Shown: positions 33,068 through 41,112 of the stretch, in pieces
How positions within the stretch are numbered: position 1 is the stretch's first letter
Layout: each line of letters begins with the position of its first letter
NCBI GenBank assembly: GCA_043728315.1
Contig: JAYTMT010000008.1
Span: 1-43,636, forward strand
DNA: 43,636 nucleotides
Source: JAAFIP01 sp043728315
GTDB taxonomy: Bacteria; Pseudomonadota; Gammaproteobacteria; Burkholderiales; Burkholderiaceae_C
Direction of reading: 5' to 3'
Program-made: the position numbers and the translations under genes
Notes under the pieces: generated by a model
The model's input: the letters and a program-made list of their open reading frames with translations, nothing else
What the model was told of the DNA's origin: nothing
Database searches by the model: none

Positions 33068-33619
33068 TCAAGGAAACAACTCAGCTCGCGAAAGTGGACC
33101 AGCATACTTGTCTTTGTTTGACAGTACAAATTCGGTCGAAAGTTGAGGCCACTTGATACCAATATCAGAGTCGTTCCAAGCAATTTGGCGTTCTGCTAAA
33201 GGGTAATAGTACGCATCACTTTTGTAGAGAATTTCTGCAAATTCACTTAAAACTAAAAATCCATGTGCAAATCCAGCTGGAATCCACATTTGCTTATGAT
33301 TGTGTTCAGACAACTCCATCCCTATCCATTGACCGAATGTGAAAGATGATTTTCGAATGTCAACTGCCACATCCCAAATTGCGCCTTTGACAACTCTAAT
33401 TAGCTTGCCTTGGGCGTGAGGTGAAAGTTGATAATGCAATCCACGCAACACATTCTTTTTGCTGAAACTATGGTTGTCTTGTACAAAACTAGGGCTTAAG
33501 TCTGTAGCGCTGTTAAATGCTTGACTATTAAAGCTTTCAAAAAAAAAGCCGCGATCATCTCCAAATACTTTGGGTTCTAGCAGTAATACGTCTGGAATGG
33601 TGCAGCGGGTTACCTTCAT
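33068..33619 (-). CDS. rmlC: dTDP-4-dehydrorhamnose 3,5-epimerase
   Basis: A 183-residue RmlC cupin. Catalytic His62 (NVLRGLHYQ) and Lys72 (QGKLIRVVKGAIWDVAVD) are visible, and the Tyr-rich LYKSDAYYYP closes the active site. It epimerises dTDP-4-keto-6-deoxyglucose at C3 and C5 on the way to dTDP-L-rhamnose. It starts in an ATGA overlap with the rmlA stop. Confidence 0.96.
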   Translation of the reverse strand: MKVTRCTIPDVLLLEPKVFGDDRGFFFESFNSQAFNSATDLSPSFVQDNHSFSKKNVLRGLHYQLSPHAQGKLIRVVKGAIWDVAVDIRKSSFTFGQWIGMELSEHNHKQMWIPAGFAHGFLVLSEFAEILYKSDAYYYPLAERQIAWNDSDIGIKWPQLSTEFVLSNKDKYAGPLSRAELFP

Positions 33620-34503
33620 GCTGGGGCAACCTCTTTAAGTTGCCGCAGCATGTATTGACCATAGCCATTTTTCAAAAGCGGTTGGGCAAGATTTTCAAAC
33701 TGTGCGGAATCAATAAATCCGTTACGCCACGCTATTTCCTCGGGGCAAGCAATTTTCAAGCCTTGTCGGTGCTCAAGCGTCGCAATGAACTGGCTAGCTT
33801 CAAGCAAGCTCTCATGCGTCCCAGTATCGAGCCATGCATATCCACGGCTCATAATTTGTACATTGAGTTGGTTGTGTTGCAGATATGCGTCGTTTACCGC
33901 TGTGATTTCTAGCTCGCCACGGGCGCTTGGCTTCACGGCCTTGGCTATGTCAACCACTTGGTTGTCGTAAAAATACAAACCTGTGACAGCGAAATTGCTT
34001 TTGGGATGAGTGGGTTTTTCTTCAATGCTGCTGGCTTTGCCTTGCTTATCGAAGGCTACTACGCCGTAACGTTTGGGGTCTTGCACGTGGTAGGCGAATA
34101 CGGTGGCGCCAGTGCTTGTTTTGTCGGCGCTTGACAAAAGCTGGGTGAAGTCGTGGCCATAAAAAATATTGTCCCCTAGCACCAAGGCGCTGGGGGAATT
34201 GCCAATGAATTGCTCGCCGATGATAAAGGCCTGCGCCAAGCCGTCTGGGCTGGGCTGAATGGCGTAGCTTAAATTAAGTCCCCATTGCGAGCCGTCACCC
34301 AGCAATTGTTGAAACCGTGGTGTGTCTTGCGGGGTGCTGATGATCAAAATGTCTTGTATGCCTGCTAGCATGAGGGTGCTCAGCGGGTAATAAACCATGG
34401 GCTTGTCATACACTGGGAGCAACTGCTTGCTCATGGCCAATGTGGCGGGGTGCAGGCGGCTGCCGGAGCCGCCTGCCAAAATAATGCCTTTTCGTTGGGA
34501 CAT
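33616..34503 (-). CDS. rmlA: Glucose-1-phosphate thymidylyltransferase
   Basis: A 295-residue RmlA making dTDP-glucose from glucose-1-phosphate and dTTP. It shows GIILAGGSGSRLHPATL near the N-terminus, the conserved SKQLLPVYDKPMVYYPLS, the metal-binding GDNIFYG and WLDTGTHESLLEA. It supplies all three dTDP-sugar branches in the island. The gap to rmlD is 9 nt. Confidence 0.97.
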   Translation of the reverse strand: MSQRKGIILAGGSGSRLHPATLAMSKQLLPVYDKPMVYYPLSTLMLAGIQDILIISTPQDTPRFQQLLGDGSQWGLNLSYAIQPSPDGLAQAFIIGEQFIGNSPSALVLGDNIFYGHDFTQLLSSADKTSTGATVFAYHVQDPKRYGVVAFDKQGKASSIEEKPTHPKSNFAVTGLYFYDNQVVDIAKAVKPSARGELEITAVNDAYLQHNQLNVQIMSRGYAWLDTGTHESLLEASQFIATLEHRQGLKIACPEEIAWRNGFIDSAQFENLAQPLLKNGYGQYMLRQLKEVAPA

Positions 34504-34512
34504 TGCAGTTCT

Positions 34513-35403
34513 TTATAGGGTTTCGTTGAGCATTCGGTTTACGCCGATTTGCCAATATGGAAGGCTGAATGAAAGCAGCGATTTTAACTTACTGCAATCT
34601 AGTCTTGAATTTAACGGTCGCTGGGCAGGCGTGGGGTAAGCTGATGTGGGTATAGCAGTGACATTTTCAGCCTTACACTTTAAATCCACACCCAAAAGCC
34701 TTGCCTGTGCAAACACATGCTGCGCATAGCCATGCCAAGTGGTTTCGCCGGCTGCTGCTAAGTGGTAAATGCCGCTTAGTTGGTCTGAGGCCATCAAGCG
34801 CGTGATGCTGTGCGCGGTGATGTCTGCGAGTAAGTCTGCACCAGTAGGCGCGCCCGTTTGGTCGTCAATTATCGACAAAGCATCACGTTCTTTGGCCAGG
34901 TGGAGCATGGTTTTGGCAAAATTGCCGCCTCTGGCTGCATAGACCCAGCTGGTGCGAAAAATTAAATGCCGCACGCCGCTGGCGCTGATTGCTTGTTCCC
35001 CTTGAAGTTTACTAGCTCCGTAGACGCTCAGTGGGGCAGGGGTGTCAGCTTCGGTCCAAGGCTTTGTGCCGCTTCCATTAAACACATAGTCTGTTGAGTA
35101 ATGGATAAGACGAGCGCCCACAGCATGTGCGGCTTGCGCTATAGATGCAGGTGCATCCGCATTGACGGTGTAGGCGTTGACAATGTCGGATTCTGCTTTG
35201 TCTACGGCTGTGTAGGCGGCTGCATTGATGACAACATCGGGCTTGATGCTGTACACGGTGTGCGCTAAGCCAGTGGGATTTAAAAAATCCCCGCAATAGT
35301 CGGTGCTCGCTCGGCTTAGGCATATTAGTTCGCCTAAGGGCGCTAAGCTGCGCTGCAATTCCCAGCCAACTTGGCCGTTTGCACCGAATAACAATAGTTT
35401 CAT
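34513..35403 (-). CDS. rmlD: dTDP-4-dehydrorhamnose reductase
   Basis: A 296-residue extended SDR. GANGQVG is at 8-14, STDYVFNG at 103-110 and the catalytic Tyr128/Lys132 are in YGASKLQGE. It performs the last step to dTDP-L-rhamnose. It starts in an ATGA overlap with the rmlB stop. Confidence 0.96.
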   Translation of the reverse strand: MKLLLFGANGQVGWELQRSLAPLGELICLSRASTDYCGDFLNPTGLAHTVYSIKPDVVINAAAYTAVDKAESDIVNAYTVNADAPASIAQAAHAVGARLIHYSTDYVFNGSGTKPWTEADTPAPLSVYGASKLQGEQAISASGVRHLIFRTSWVYAARGGNFAKTMLHLAKERDALSIIDDQTGAPTGADLLADITAHSITRLMASDQLSGIYHLAAAGETTWHGYAQHVFAQARLLGVDLKCKAENVTAIPTSAYPTPAQRPLNSRLDCSKLKSLLSFSLPYWQIGVNRMLNETL

Positions 35404-36467
35404 CGTGCTGCTTGATGGTATTGTTTTTGCACCCAGTCACGGTAAGCGCCGCTTTGCACTTGGCTTAACCAGTCGCTATTGTCCAGATACCACTGCACGG
35501 TTTTGCGAATGCCTGACTCGAATGTCTCTGAGGGTTTCCAACCTAATTCGTTGTGAATTTTGCTTGCATCAATGGCGTAGCGGCGGTCGTGGCCGGGGCG
35601 GTCGGTGACGTAGGTGATTTGGGTTTCGTAGCTGCTGCCATCGGCCTTGGGGCGCAGCTCGCCAAGCAGCGCGCAGATGGTTTTCACAATGTCGATATTG
35701 GGCTTTTCGTTCCAGCCGCCAATGTTGTAGACCTCGCCAACTCTGCCAGCTTCTAGCACCTTGCGGATAGCGCTGCAATGGTCTTTCACATAGAGCCAAT
35801 CTCGGATCTGCATGCCGTCTCCGTAGACGGGCAGGGCTTTGCCAGCTAAGGCATTGACAATCATCAACGGAATGAGTTTTTCGGGGAAATGGTAGGGGCC
35901 GTAGTTGTTGCTGCAATTGGTCGTGAGCACGGGCAGGCCATAGGTATGGTGGTAGGCGCGCACCAAATGGTCGCTGGCGGCCTTGCTGGCGCTGTAGGGG
36001 CTGTTGGGTTCGTAGCGGTGCTCTTCGGTGAAAGCGGGAGCCGATTTGTCTAAGCTGCCATACACTTCGTCAGTGGACACATGCAAAAAGCGGAAATTGG
36101 ATTTGTCTTGCCCCTCTAATTTGCCCCAGTACGCACGCACTGACTCTAGCAAGCGAAAAGTGCCCACAATATTGGTTTGAATGAAGTCTTCAGGGCCGTG
36201 GATGGAGCGGTCTACATGGCTCTCGGCCGCAAAATTCACAATCGCTCGTGGGCGGTGCTTTTGTAGCAAACCGTCAACCAAGGCGCTGTCTGCCATGTCG
36301 CCCTGCACAAAGAGGTGGGCGGGGTTGTCTTTCAAATCCGACAGATTCTGCAAATTGCCAGCATAGGTTAATTTATCAATATTGACAACCGCTTCGCCAG
36401 TGCCGGCCAGCCAATCCAATACAAAATTTGAGCCGATAAAGCCCGCACCGCCCGTTACAAGAATCAC
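35400..36467 (-). CDS. rmlB: dTDP-glucose 4,6-dehydratase
   Basis: A 355-residue extended SDR making dTDP-4-keto-6-deoxyglucose, the common precursor of the rhamnose, Fdt/Qdt and WecE branches. TGGAGFIGSNF is at 5-15, STDEVYG at 131-137 (catalytic Asp/Glu), and Tyr158/Lys162 in YSASKAASDH. The start is GTG 36467 (encoding the residue before ILVTGG), preceded by TGAGA at a good distance; an upstream ATG at 36536 would add 23 residues without homology. It is the first gene of the long minus-strand operon. Confidence 0.95.
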   Translation of the reverse strand: MILVTGGAGFIGSNFVLDWLAGTGEAVVNIDKLTYAGNLQNLSDLKDNPAHLFVQGDMADSALVDGLLQKHRPRAIVNFAAESHVDRSIHGPEDFIQTNIVGTFRLLESVRAYWGKLEGQDKSNFRFLHVSTDEVYGSLDKSAPAFTEEHRYEPNSPYSASKAASDHLVRAYHHTYGLPVLTTNCSNNYGPYHFPEKLIPLMIVNALAGKALPVYGDGMQIRDWLYVKDHCSAIRKVLEAGRVGEVYNIGGWNEKPNIDIVKTICALLGELRPKADGSSYETQITYVTDRPGHDRRYAIDASKIHNELGWKPSETFESGIRKTVQWYLDNSDWLSQVQSGAYRDWVQKQYHQAAR

Positions 36468-36492
36468 GATTGTCTCACTTTTGCTGTTTAAC

Positions 36493-36558
36493 CGCCAATT
36501 TTGGCGCATCAGGCGCGGATTGTACCAATACTGCAAGCGTTCTTCGGAGCGCTTGCAG
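36493..36558. promoter_or_regulatory. Two hairpins upstream of rmlB
   Basis: CTGCAAGCG (36531-36539) pairs with CGCTTGCAG (36550-36558) across a 10-nt loop, and CGCCAA (36493-36498) pairs with TTGGCG (36501-36506). They lie between the small secreted protein gene and the rmlB start on the minus strand. No U-run follows, so they are not classical terminators. They may shape the leader of the polysaccharide operon. Confidence 0.4.
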
Positions 36559-36591
36559 CGCTGTGCCTAATGGCGCGCAGGATTTGGCATT

Positions 36592-36858
36592 TCAACGTGT
36601 ATATCCCTCACAAGCCCCCGAGTTCGAGCGCCCCTTGCATTCTCTGCTCAAGCGTCTGTCGCGGTCTTTGCGGCTTTCGGCTGAGCCGTCATTGAAGGAG
36701 ATTTTCCCTCCCGACGATTTCTTCTTCTTGGGGGATTTGGCCGCTGGGGCGTCAGAGTTGGCATTTTGCTTCTTGGCGTGCACCAAAGTTGGTGCAGCAC
36801 TCAGACAAAGTGCCAATCCAAGACCCAGCACCAAAGTGCGTAGACGTGTGGTATTCAT
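36592..36858 (-). CDS. Small secreted basic protein, unknown function
   Basis: An 88-residue protein with a clear signal peptide (hydrophobic TLVLGLGLALCLSAAP, cleavage after VHA at 28). The mature part is about 60 residues, rich in Lys/Ser (SPKKKKSSGG) and ends in a charged two-Cys motif (RRLSRECKGRSNSGACEGY). AGAGG sits 4-5 nt before the ATG. The two Cys could form a disulfide in the periplasm. It lies 8 nt downstream of the acyl-CoA reductase on the same strand, so it may be co-transcribed. I recognise no characterised family. Confidence 0.7.
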   Translation of the reverse strand: MNTTRLRTLVLGLGLALCLSAAPTLVHAKKQNANSDAPAAKSPKKKKSSGGKISFNDGSAESRKDRDRRLSRECKGRSNSGACEGYTR

Positions 36859-36866
36859 ATGACCTC

Positions 36867-38852
36867 TTAGAAGTGGATACCGCGCATCATCTGCTGCATA
36901 GCCACCGCCTCGGCACTCAGTTGAGATTTGGCCGATTTGTCGCCTTTGGCGGCAGACGAATCGGGGAACATACGGAAACTGGTATTCATCACGATTTGCA
37001 TGATTTTGGGGAACAGTGCGTGCAGCACTTGGCCCGAAATGCCCAAGCGAGTGGCAATCCGCACGTTTTTGTAAATACAAGCGCCAGCCACCATGTCCGC
37101 GGCCTGCTCGGGGCTGAGGGTAGGCACGTTTTTGTAAATGTTGGTTGGCGCAATCATGGGCGTGCGCACCAGTGGCATGTTGATGGTGGTAAAGCTCACG
37201 CCAGTGTCGGCATACTCGCTGGATGCGCAGCGCGTCCACGCGTCCAGCGCGGCTTTGGAGGCCACGTAGGCAGAAAAGCGCGGCGCATTGGTGAGCACGC
37301 CAATCGAGCTGATGTTGACAATATGGCCTTTGCGCTTGGCAGTCATGGCTGGAAGCAAGCCCATGGTGACGCGGATACAGCCAAAGTAATTGAGCTGCAT
37401 GGTGCGCTCAAAGTCATGGAAGCGCTCGTAGCTATTCTCAATGGCACGTCGGATTGAGCGGCCTGCGTTGTTGATCAAATAGTCTACGCCGCCGTGGTTG
37501 GCTATCAGCTCTTTCACAAAACGGTCGCAATCGGCCATGTCGGCGATGTCGGCGGCATAGCAAACGAATTGGTAGCCCTTGGCCTTGGCTTCTTTTTGCG
37601 CTTCGTCTAATTTGTCTTGGTCGCGCCCGCAAATGATGGTGATAGCGCCTGCTTCGGCAAATTTGTGGGCAGAAGCCAAGCCAATGCCCGATGATCCGCC
37701 AGTGATCAGCACCACTTTGCCGCCAACTGTGCCCTTGAGCGAGCGGTCGATGAACAAATCGGGGTCCAGATGTCGCTCCCAGTAATCCCACAAGCGCCAA
37801 GCGTAGTCTTTGAGGTGTGGGCACTCAATGCCCGAGCCTTTGAGCGCAATGTCCAGGTCGCGGCGGTCAAAGCGCGTGGGGTAATTCACAAAAGTTAACA
37901 TGTCCTCGGGCAAGCCCAGGTCTTTCATGATGGCCGCTTTCACGCGCTTTACTGGCGCAATCGACATCACGGTTTTAGTAACGCTGCGAGGGATAAAGCC
38001 CAGCAAAGCGGCGTTAACAAATACATTCATCTTGGGTGCGTGGCCCGCTTTGCTGAAAATATCCAGCACATCGCCCACGCGGTAGCCTTCGGAGTCCACC
38101 AAGTGGAAGCATTTTTTGCTGATACTGGCTTTGTGGCTCAAAAAGTCTAGGCAGTTAACCACGAAGTCCACCGGCACGATGTTCACACGGCCGCCTTCTA
38201 GGCCAATCATGGGAAACCATGCGGGCAGTAATTGGCGTGAGCGTTGGATGAGTTTGAAAAAGTAATACGGCCCGTCGATTTTGTCCATTTCCCCGGTGTG
38301 GGAGTCACCCACCACCATGGCTGGGCGGTATACGGTCCACGGCGTTTTGCACTCTTTGCGCACGATTTTTTCGCTCTCGTGCTTGGTCAAAAAGTAGGGG
38401 TGGTCATAGTTCTCGGCCTCGTCAAACATGTCTTCGCGGAACACGCCTTCATACAAGCCCGCCGCCGCAATCGATGACACATGGTGAAAATGCCCTGCGT
38501 CAATGGCTTTGGCCATTTCCACCGTGTGGCGTGTGCCTTCGATGTTGACGGCAATCTGGCTCTCGGCATCGGCGCTCATGTCATAAATGGCGGCCAAGTG
38601 GTAGAAATGGTCAATCGTGCCCTTCAGGCGTTTGATGTCGTCGGCGGATACGCCCAGTTTTTTGCTGGTTAAATCGCCAAACACAGGCACAGCGCGCGCT
38701 GCAGACACGCCCCAGTATTCACGCAGGGCGGCTACTTTTGACTCGCTTTCCTTGCGCAGCAAAAAGTGCACCGTAGAGCCTTTGCGCTCCAAAAGCTTCT
38801 TAACCAAACGCTTACCGATGAAGCCTGTAGCCCCCGTCACGAAATACTGCAT
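36867..38852 (-). CDS. Two-domain fatty acyl-CoA reductase (alcohol-forming, Marinobacter Maqu_2507 type)
   Basis: A 661-residue fusion of two SDR domains. The N-terminal extended SDR has TGATGFIG (6-13), the active Tyr153/Lys157 (YFLTKHESEK) and VDGPYYFF-like IDGPYYFFKLIQ. The C-terminal classical SDR has TGGSSGIG (384-391), NNAG (461-464) and Tyr529/Lys533. Sequence and length agree closely, from memory, with the Marinobacter reductase that takes acyl-CoA through the aldehyde to the fatty alcohol with NADPH, feeding wax ester synthesis. The start 38852 has GGAG 6 nt upstream. It is divergent from the phasin gene. No wax synthase is in the window. Confidence 0.88.
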   Translation of the reverse strand: MQYFVTGATGFIGKRLVKKLLERKGSTVHFLLRKESESKVAALREYWGVSAARAVPVFGDLTSKKLGVSADDIKRLKGTIDHFYHLAAIYDMSADAESQIAVNIEGTRHTVEMAKAIDAGHFHHVSSIAAAGLYEGVFREDMFDEAENYDHPYFLTKHESEKIVRKECKTPWTVYRPAMVVGDSHTGEMDKIDGPYYFFKLIQRSRQLLPAWFPMIGLEGGRVNIVPVDFVVNCLDFLSHKASISKKCFHLVDSEGYRVGDVLDIFSKAGHAPKMNVFVNAALLGFIPRSVTKTVMSIAPVKRVKAAIMKDLGLPEDMLTFVNYPTRFDRRDLDIALKGSGIECPHLKDYAWRLWDYWERHLDPDLFIDRSLKGTVGGKVVLITGGSSGIGLASAHKFAEAGAITIICGRDQDKLDEAQKEAKAKGYQFVCYAADIADMADCDRFVKELIANHGGVDYLINNAGRSIRRAIENSYERFHDFERTMQLNYFGCIRVTMGLLPAMTAKRKGHIVNISSIGVLTNAPRFSAYVASKAALDAWTRCASSEYADTGVSFTTINMPLVRTPMIAPTNIYKNVPTLSPEQAADMVAGACIYKNVRIATRLGISGQVLHALFPKIMQIVMNTSFRMFPDSSAAKGDKSAKSQLSAEAVAMQQMMRGIHF

Positions 38853-38945
38853 AGAGTTCTCCAAATAAAACCCCATTGTGCCTAATTCAAAAGCATCAGT
38901 CTTTCAGCGTAAACCCGCGCATAGCCTAGACTGTTGTCTCTATCG

Positions 38946-38967
38946 ATTTAGGAAGCATTACCTAAAT
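38946..38967. promoter_or_regulatory. Palindromic operator candidate between acyl-CoA reductase and phasin
   Basis: ATTTAGG (38946-38952) and CCTAAAT (38961-38967) are a perfect inverted repeat with an 8-nt spacer, 22 bp in total, in the 196-bp divergent spacer. The size fits a TetR-type operator. The 8-mer ATTACCTA within it recurs at 41044-41051 just upstream of the TetR gene. Confidence 0.5.
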
Positions 38968-39048
38968 AAGTGCCCTGCCTAGGGGTACAGTAGGGCTATG
39001 CATAGTGATGGATAGACTGTGCTACCCCTCATAACTTGGAGAAATAGC

Positions 39049-39675
39049 ATGGTTACCAAACTAAAAAGCAGCACGCAAGATACAACAAGCACCCCCCATT
39101 TAACGGGCGCAGTCAAAGAATCTGCCCAGCAAATCTGGCTGGCAGGCCTTGGTGCTTTCACCAAAGCCCAAGAAGGCGGCGGTAAAGTGTTTGAGACTTT
39201 GGTTAAAGAAGGCCTGAGCATCCAACGCAAAACCCAATCCGTGGCAGAAGAGAAAATCTCCGAAGCCACTAATAAAATGGCCGGTATGGCCAGCGACATT
39301 GCCACCAAGGCCACCGGCCAGTGGGGCAAACTGGAAGACATTTTTGAAGACCGTGTGGCCAAAGCCCTGAATAAGCTGGGCGTGCCTTCAGCCAAAGATG
39401 TCAGCGCCCTGATTGATCGCATAGACGCGCTCAGCCAAGCCGTGCAAAAGCTTTCTGCAAAAGCACCTGCAGTTGCCAAAACTGCTCCTAAGGCCGCCTC
39501 AAAAGTCGCTGTTAAGGCAACTCCCAAAGTTGCGCCTAAAAAAGCGCCTAAGTCTGCTGTAAAAGCAGCCAAGCCCGAAGCCAAATCCGCCGTGGATACT
39601 GCTGCAACTGACGCGGTCACTCCAGCAGCTAAACAGCCGCGCGCCAAGCCCGCTGCAAAGAACTCAGCAGAGTAG
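39049..39675 (+). CDS. Phasin, PhaF/PhaI-like polyhydroxyalkanoate granule protein
   Basis: A 208-residue protein. Residues about 15-115 form the amphipathic phasin helix region (SAQQIWLAGLGAFTKAQEGGGKVFETLVKEG, then DIFEDRVAKALNKLGVPSAKDV). The last 85 residues are an Ala/Lys/Pro-rich, histone-H1-like tail (repeats like AAPKVAPKKAPKS) that in PhaF binds DNA and helps share granules between daughter cells. The start ATG 39049 has GGAG 8 nt upstream. It is followed by a strong terminator. Confidence 0.9.
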   Translation: MVTKLKSSTQDTTSTPHLTGAVKESAQQIWLAGLGAFTKAQEGGGKVFETLVKEGLSIQRKTQSVAEEKISEATNKMAGMASDIATKATGQWGKLEDIFEDRVAKALNKLGVPSAKDVSALIDRIDALSQAVQKLSAKAPAVAKTAPKAASKVAVKATPKVAPKKAPKSAVKAAKPEAKSAVDTAATDAVTPAAKQPRAKPAAKNSAE

Positions 39676-39694
39676 GCGCCAGCTGTTATGCACG

Positions 39695-39719
39695 AAAAGG
39701 CGCTCTAGCGCCTTTTTTT
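39695..39719 (+). terminator. Rho-independent terminator after the phasin gene
   Basis: AAAAGGCGC (39695-39703) and GCGCCTTTT (39708-39716) form a 9-bp stem with a TCTA loop, running into a T tract to 39719. The first T/ATG of dispersed repeat copy C begins directly at its end. Confidence 0.9.
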
Positions 39720-39775
39720 ATGAAAAATAGAACCGATGTCAGCGTCATATGGTCATATGCTGCTATTAAATAATG
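39718..39775 (+). repeat. Dispersed ~60-bp repeat, copy C (leader of the patatin gene)
   Basis: It contains TTATGAAAAATAGAACC, GTCAGCGTCATATGGTCATA and TGCTGCTATTAAATAA. From ATG 39720 it reads as a 17-codon frame, MKNRTDVSVIWSYAAIK, and its TAA (39771-39773) shares one base with the patatin ATG (39773-39775). Confidence 0.8.
39720..39773 (+). CDS. Possible 17-codon leader peptide within repeat copy C
   Basis: The mini-frame MKNRTDVSVIWSYAAIK ends in TAATG, overlapping the patatin start by one base, the arrangement seen in translationally coupled genes. No ribosome site is visible upstream because the T tract of a terminator lies there, so translation is unproven. The peptide core matches the segments that the same repeat contributes to the Ldh2-type enzyme and the sensor kinase. 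Confidence 0.3.
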   Translation: MKNRTDVSVIWSYAAIK

Positions 39776-41020
39776 AGTAATCAAACACCTTTGAATTCAA
39801 AACCTCCGCGCATTGCCTTGGCCTTAGCAGGCGGCGGGCCACTGGGCGCAGTCTATGAAATTGGCGCACTGTGCGCATTAGACGAGGCTTTAGATGGTCT
39901 GTCATTCACCGCTTTAGACCATTACGTTGGCGTCTCTGCGGGCGCATTCATTGCCGCTGCATTAGCCAACGGCATGCAGCCGCGCGAGCTGTGTGCCTCA
40001 TTCATTGAAAACGATGGCGATGCGGCGCAAATCATCGATCCCTCTGTGCTCATGCACCCAGCTTGGGGCGAATTTGTGCGCCGCAGCATTGCAGCGCCTG
40101 CATTGCTGGTTTCGGCGCTTTGGCGCGCTACTGTAGGTGGCAAAACCCTGCTTAATGCCCTTGAGCGCTTGGGCCCGGCCTTGCCCACAGGTATTTTTTC
40201 TAACCAAAGCATTGAAACGCGTTTGGCTCAAATTTTCAGCCAAGATGGGCGTACCAACGATTTTCGCCAGCTAAAAGCCAAGCTCACCATCGTGGCTACC
40301 AACCTTGACAGTGCAGAGGCAGCCCCCTTTGGCCGTGCTGGCTGGGACCATGTGCCTATTTCCCGTGCGGTGCAGGCCAGCTCTGCGCTTCCCGGCCTTT
40401 TTCCTCCGGTTGAAATTGACGATGGCTACTTTGTAGACGGCGCACTCAAAAAAACCTTGCATGCCTCGGTGGCGCTTGAAGAGGGCGTTGATTTACTCAT
40501 TTGTTTGAATCCGCTAGTGCCATTTGATGCCACCGCAGCCACTTGGCAACCAGTCATGCGCCGCGGCCTGCCCAAAGAGCGCCAGTCTATCCCCAGCATA
40601 GTAGACGGCGGCCTGCCAGCAGTGCTTAGCCAAACCTTTCGTTCCATGATCCATTCTAGGATCGAGCTTGGCATGAAAAACTACGAACGCAATTACCCAG
40701 ACACCGACATTGTGCTGATAGAGCCCGACCACCGCGACCCAGAGCTGTATTTGGCCAACACCTTCAGTTATGGTCAGCGGCGCAGCATAGCCGAGCATGC
40801 CTACCAGCAAACCCGCCGCATGCTGCGCTCGCGTAAAACCAGCTTGCAACCCCAGCTTGCGCGCTACGGAATCAGCCTGAATATGCAGGTGCTGGACGAC
40901 CCGCGCAAGCATTTGCTGGCACCCATTGCACCCAAAAGCCGCTTTGGACAAGCCATTGCATCGCTTGAGGAAGTACTCAACGACCTGCAGGATAGCCTCA
41001 AGCACCCCCAATTGGCGTAA
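39773..41020 (+). CDS. Patatin-like phospholipase / acyl hydrolase
   Basis: A 415-residue patatin-family serine hydrolase with a Ser-Asp dyad: GGGPLGAVYEIGAL (oxyanion loop, 20-33), GVSAG (Ser55) and DGAL (Asp222). It likely cleaves acyl esters of membrane or storage lipids. There is no signal peptide, so it is cytoplasmic or peripheral. It sits downstream of the phasin and opposite the acyl-CoA reductase, suggesting a role in lipid turnover. It has no ribosome site of its own; the region just upstream is a dispersed repeat copy, whose short frame overlaps the start codon. Confidence 0.88.
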   Translation: MSNQTPLNSKPPRIALALAGGGPLGAVYEIGALCALDEALDGLSFTALDHYVGVSAGAFIAAALANGMQPRELCASFIENDGDAAQIIDPSVLMHPAWGEFVRRSIAAPALLVSALWRATVGGKTLLNALERLGPALPTGIFSNQSIETRLAQIFSQDGRTNDFRQLKAKLTIVATNLDSAEAAPFGRAGWDHVPISRAVQASSALPGLFPPVEIDDGYFVDGALKKTLHASVALEEGVDLLICLNPLVPFDATAATWQPVMRRGLPKERQSIPSIVDGGLPAVLSQTFRSMIHSRIELGMKNYERNYPDTDIVLIEPDHRDPELYLANTFSYGQRRSIAEHAYQQTRRMLRSRKTSLQPQLARYGISLNMQVLDDPRKHLLAPIAPKSRFGQAIASLEEVLNDLQDSLKHPQLA

Positions 41021-41112
41021 CAACAGGTGCTTTGACTCATGTAATTACCTATGCCTCAAGGGCTCAACTTCGGTTAGAGTTGCTGTAGTTATTTGGGCAT
41101 AAGGAACACCAC

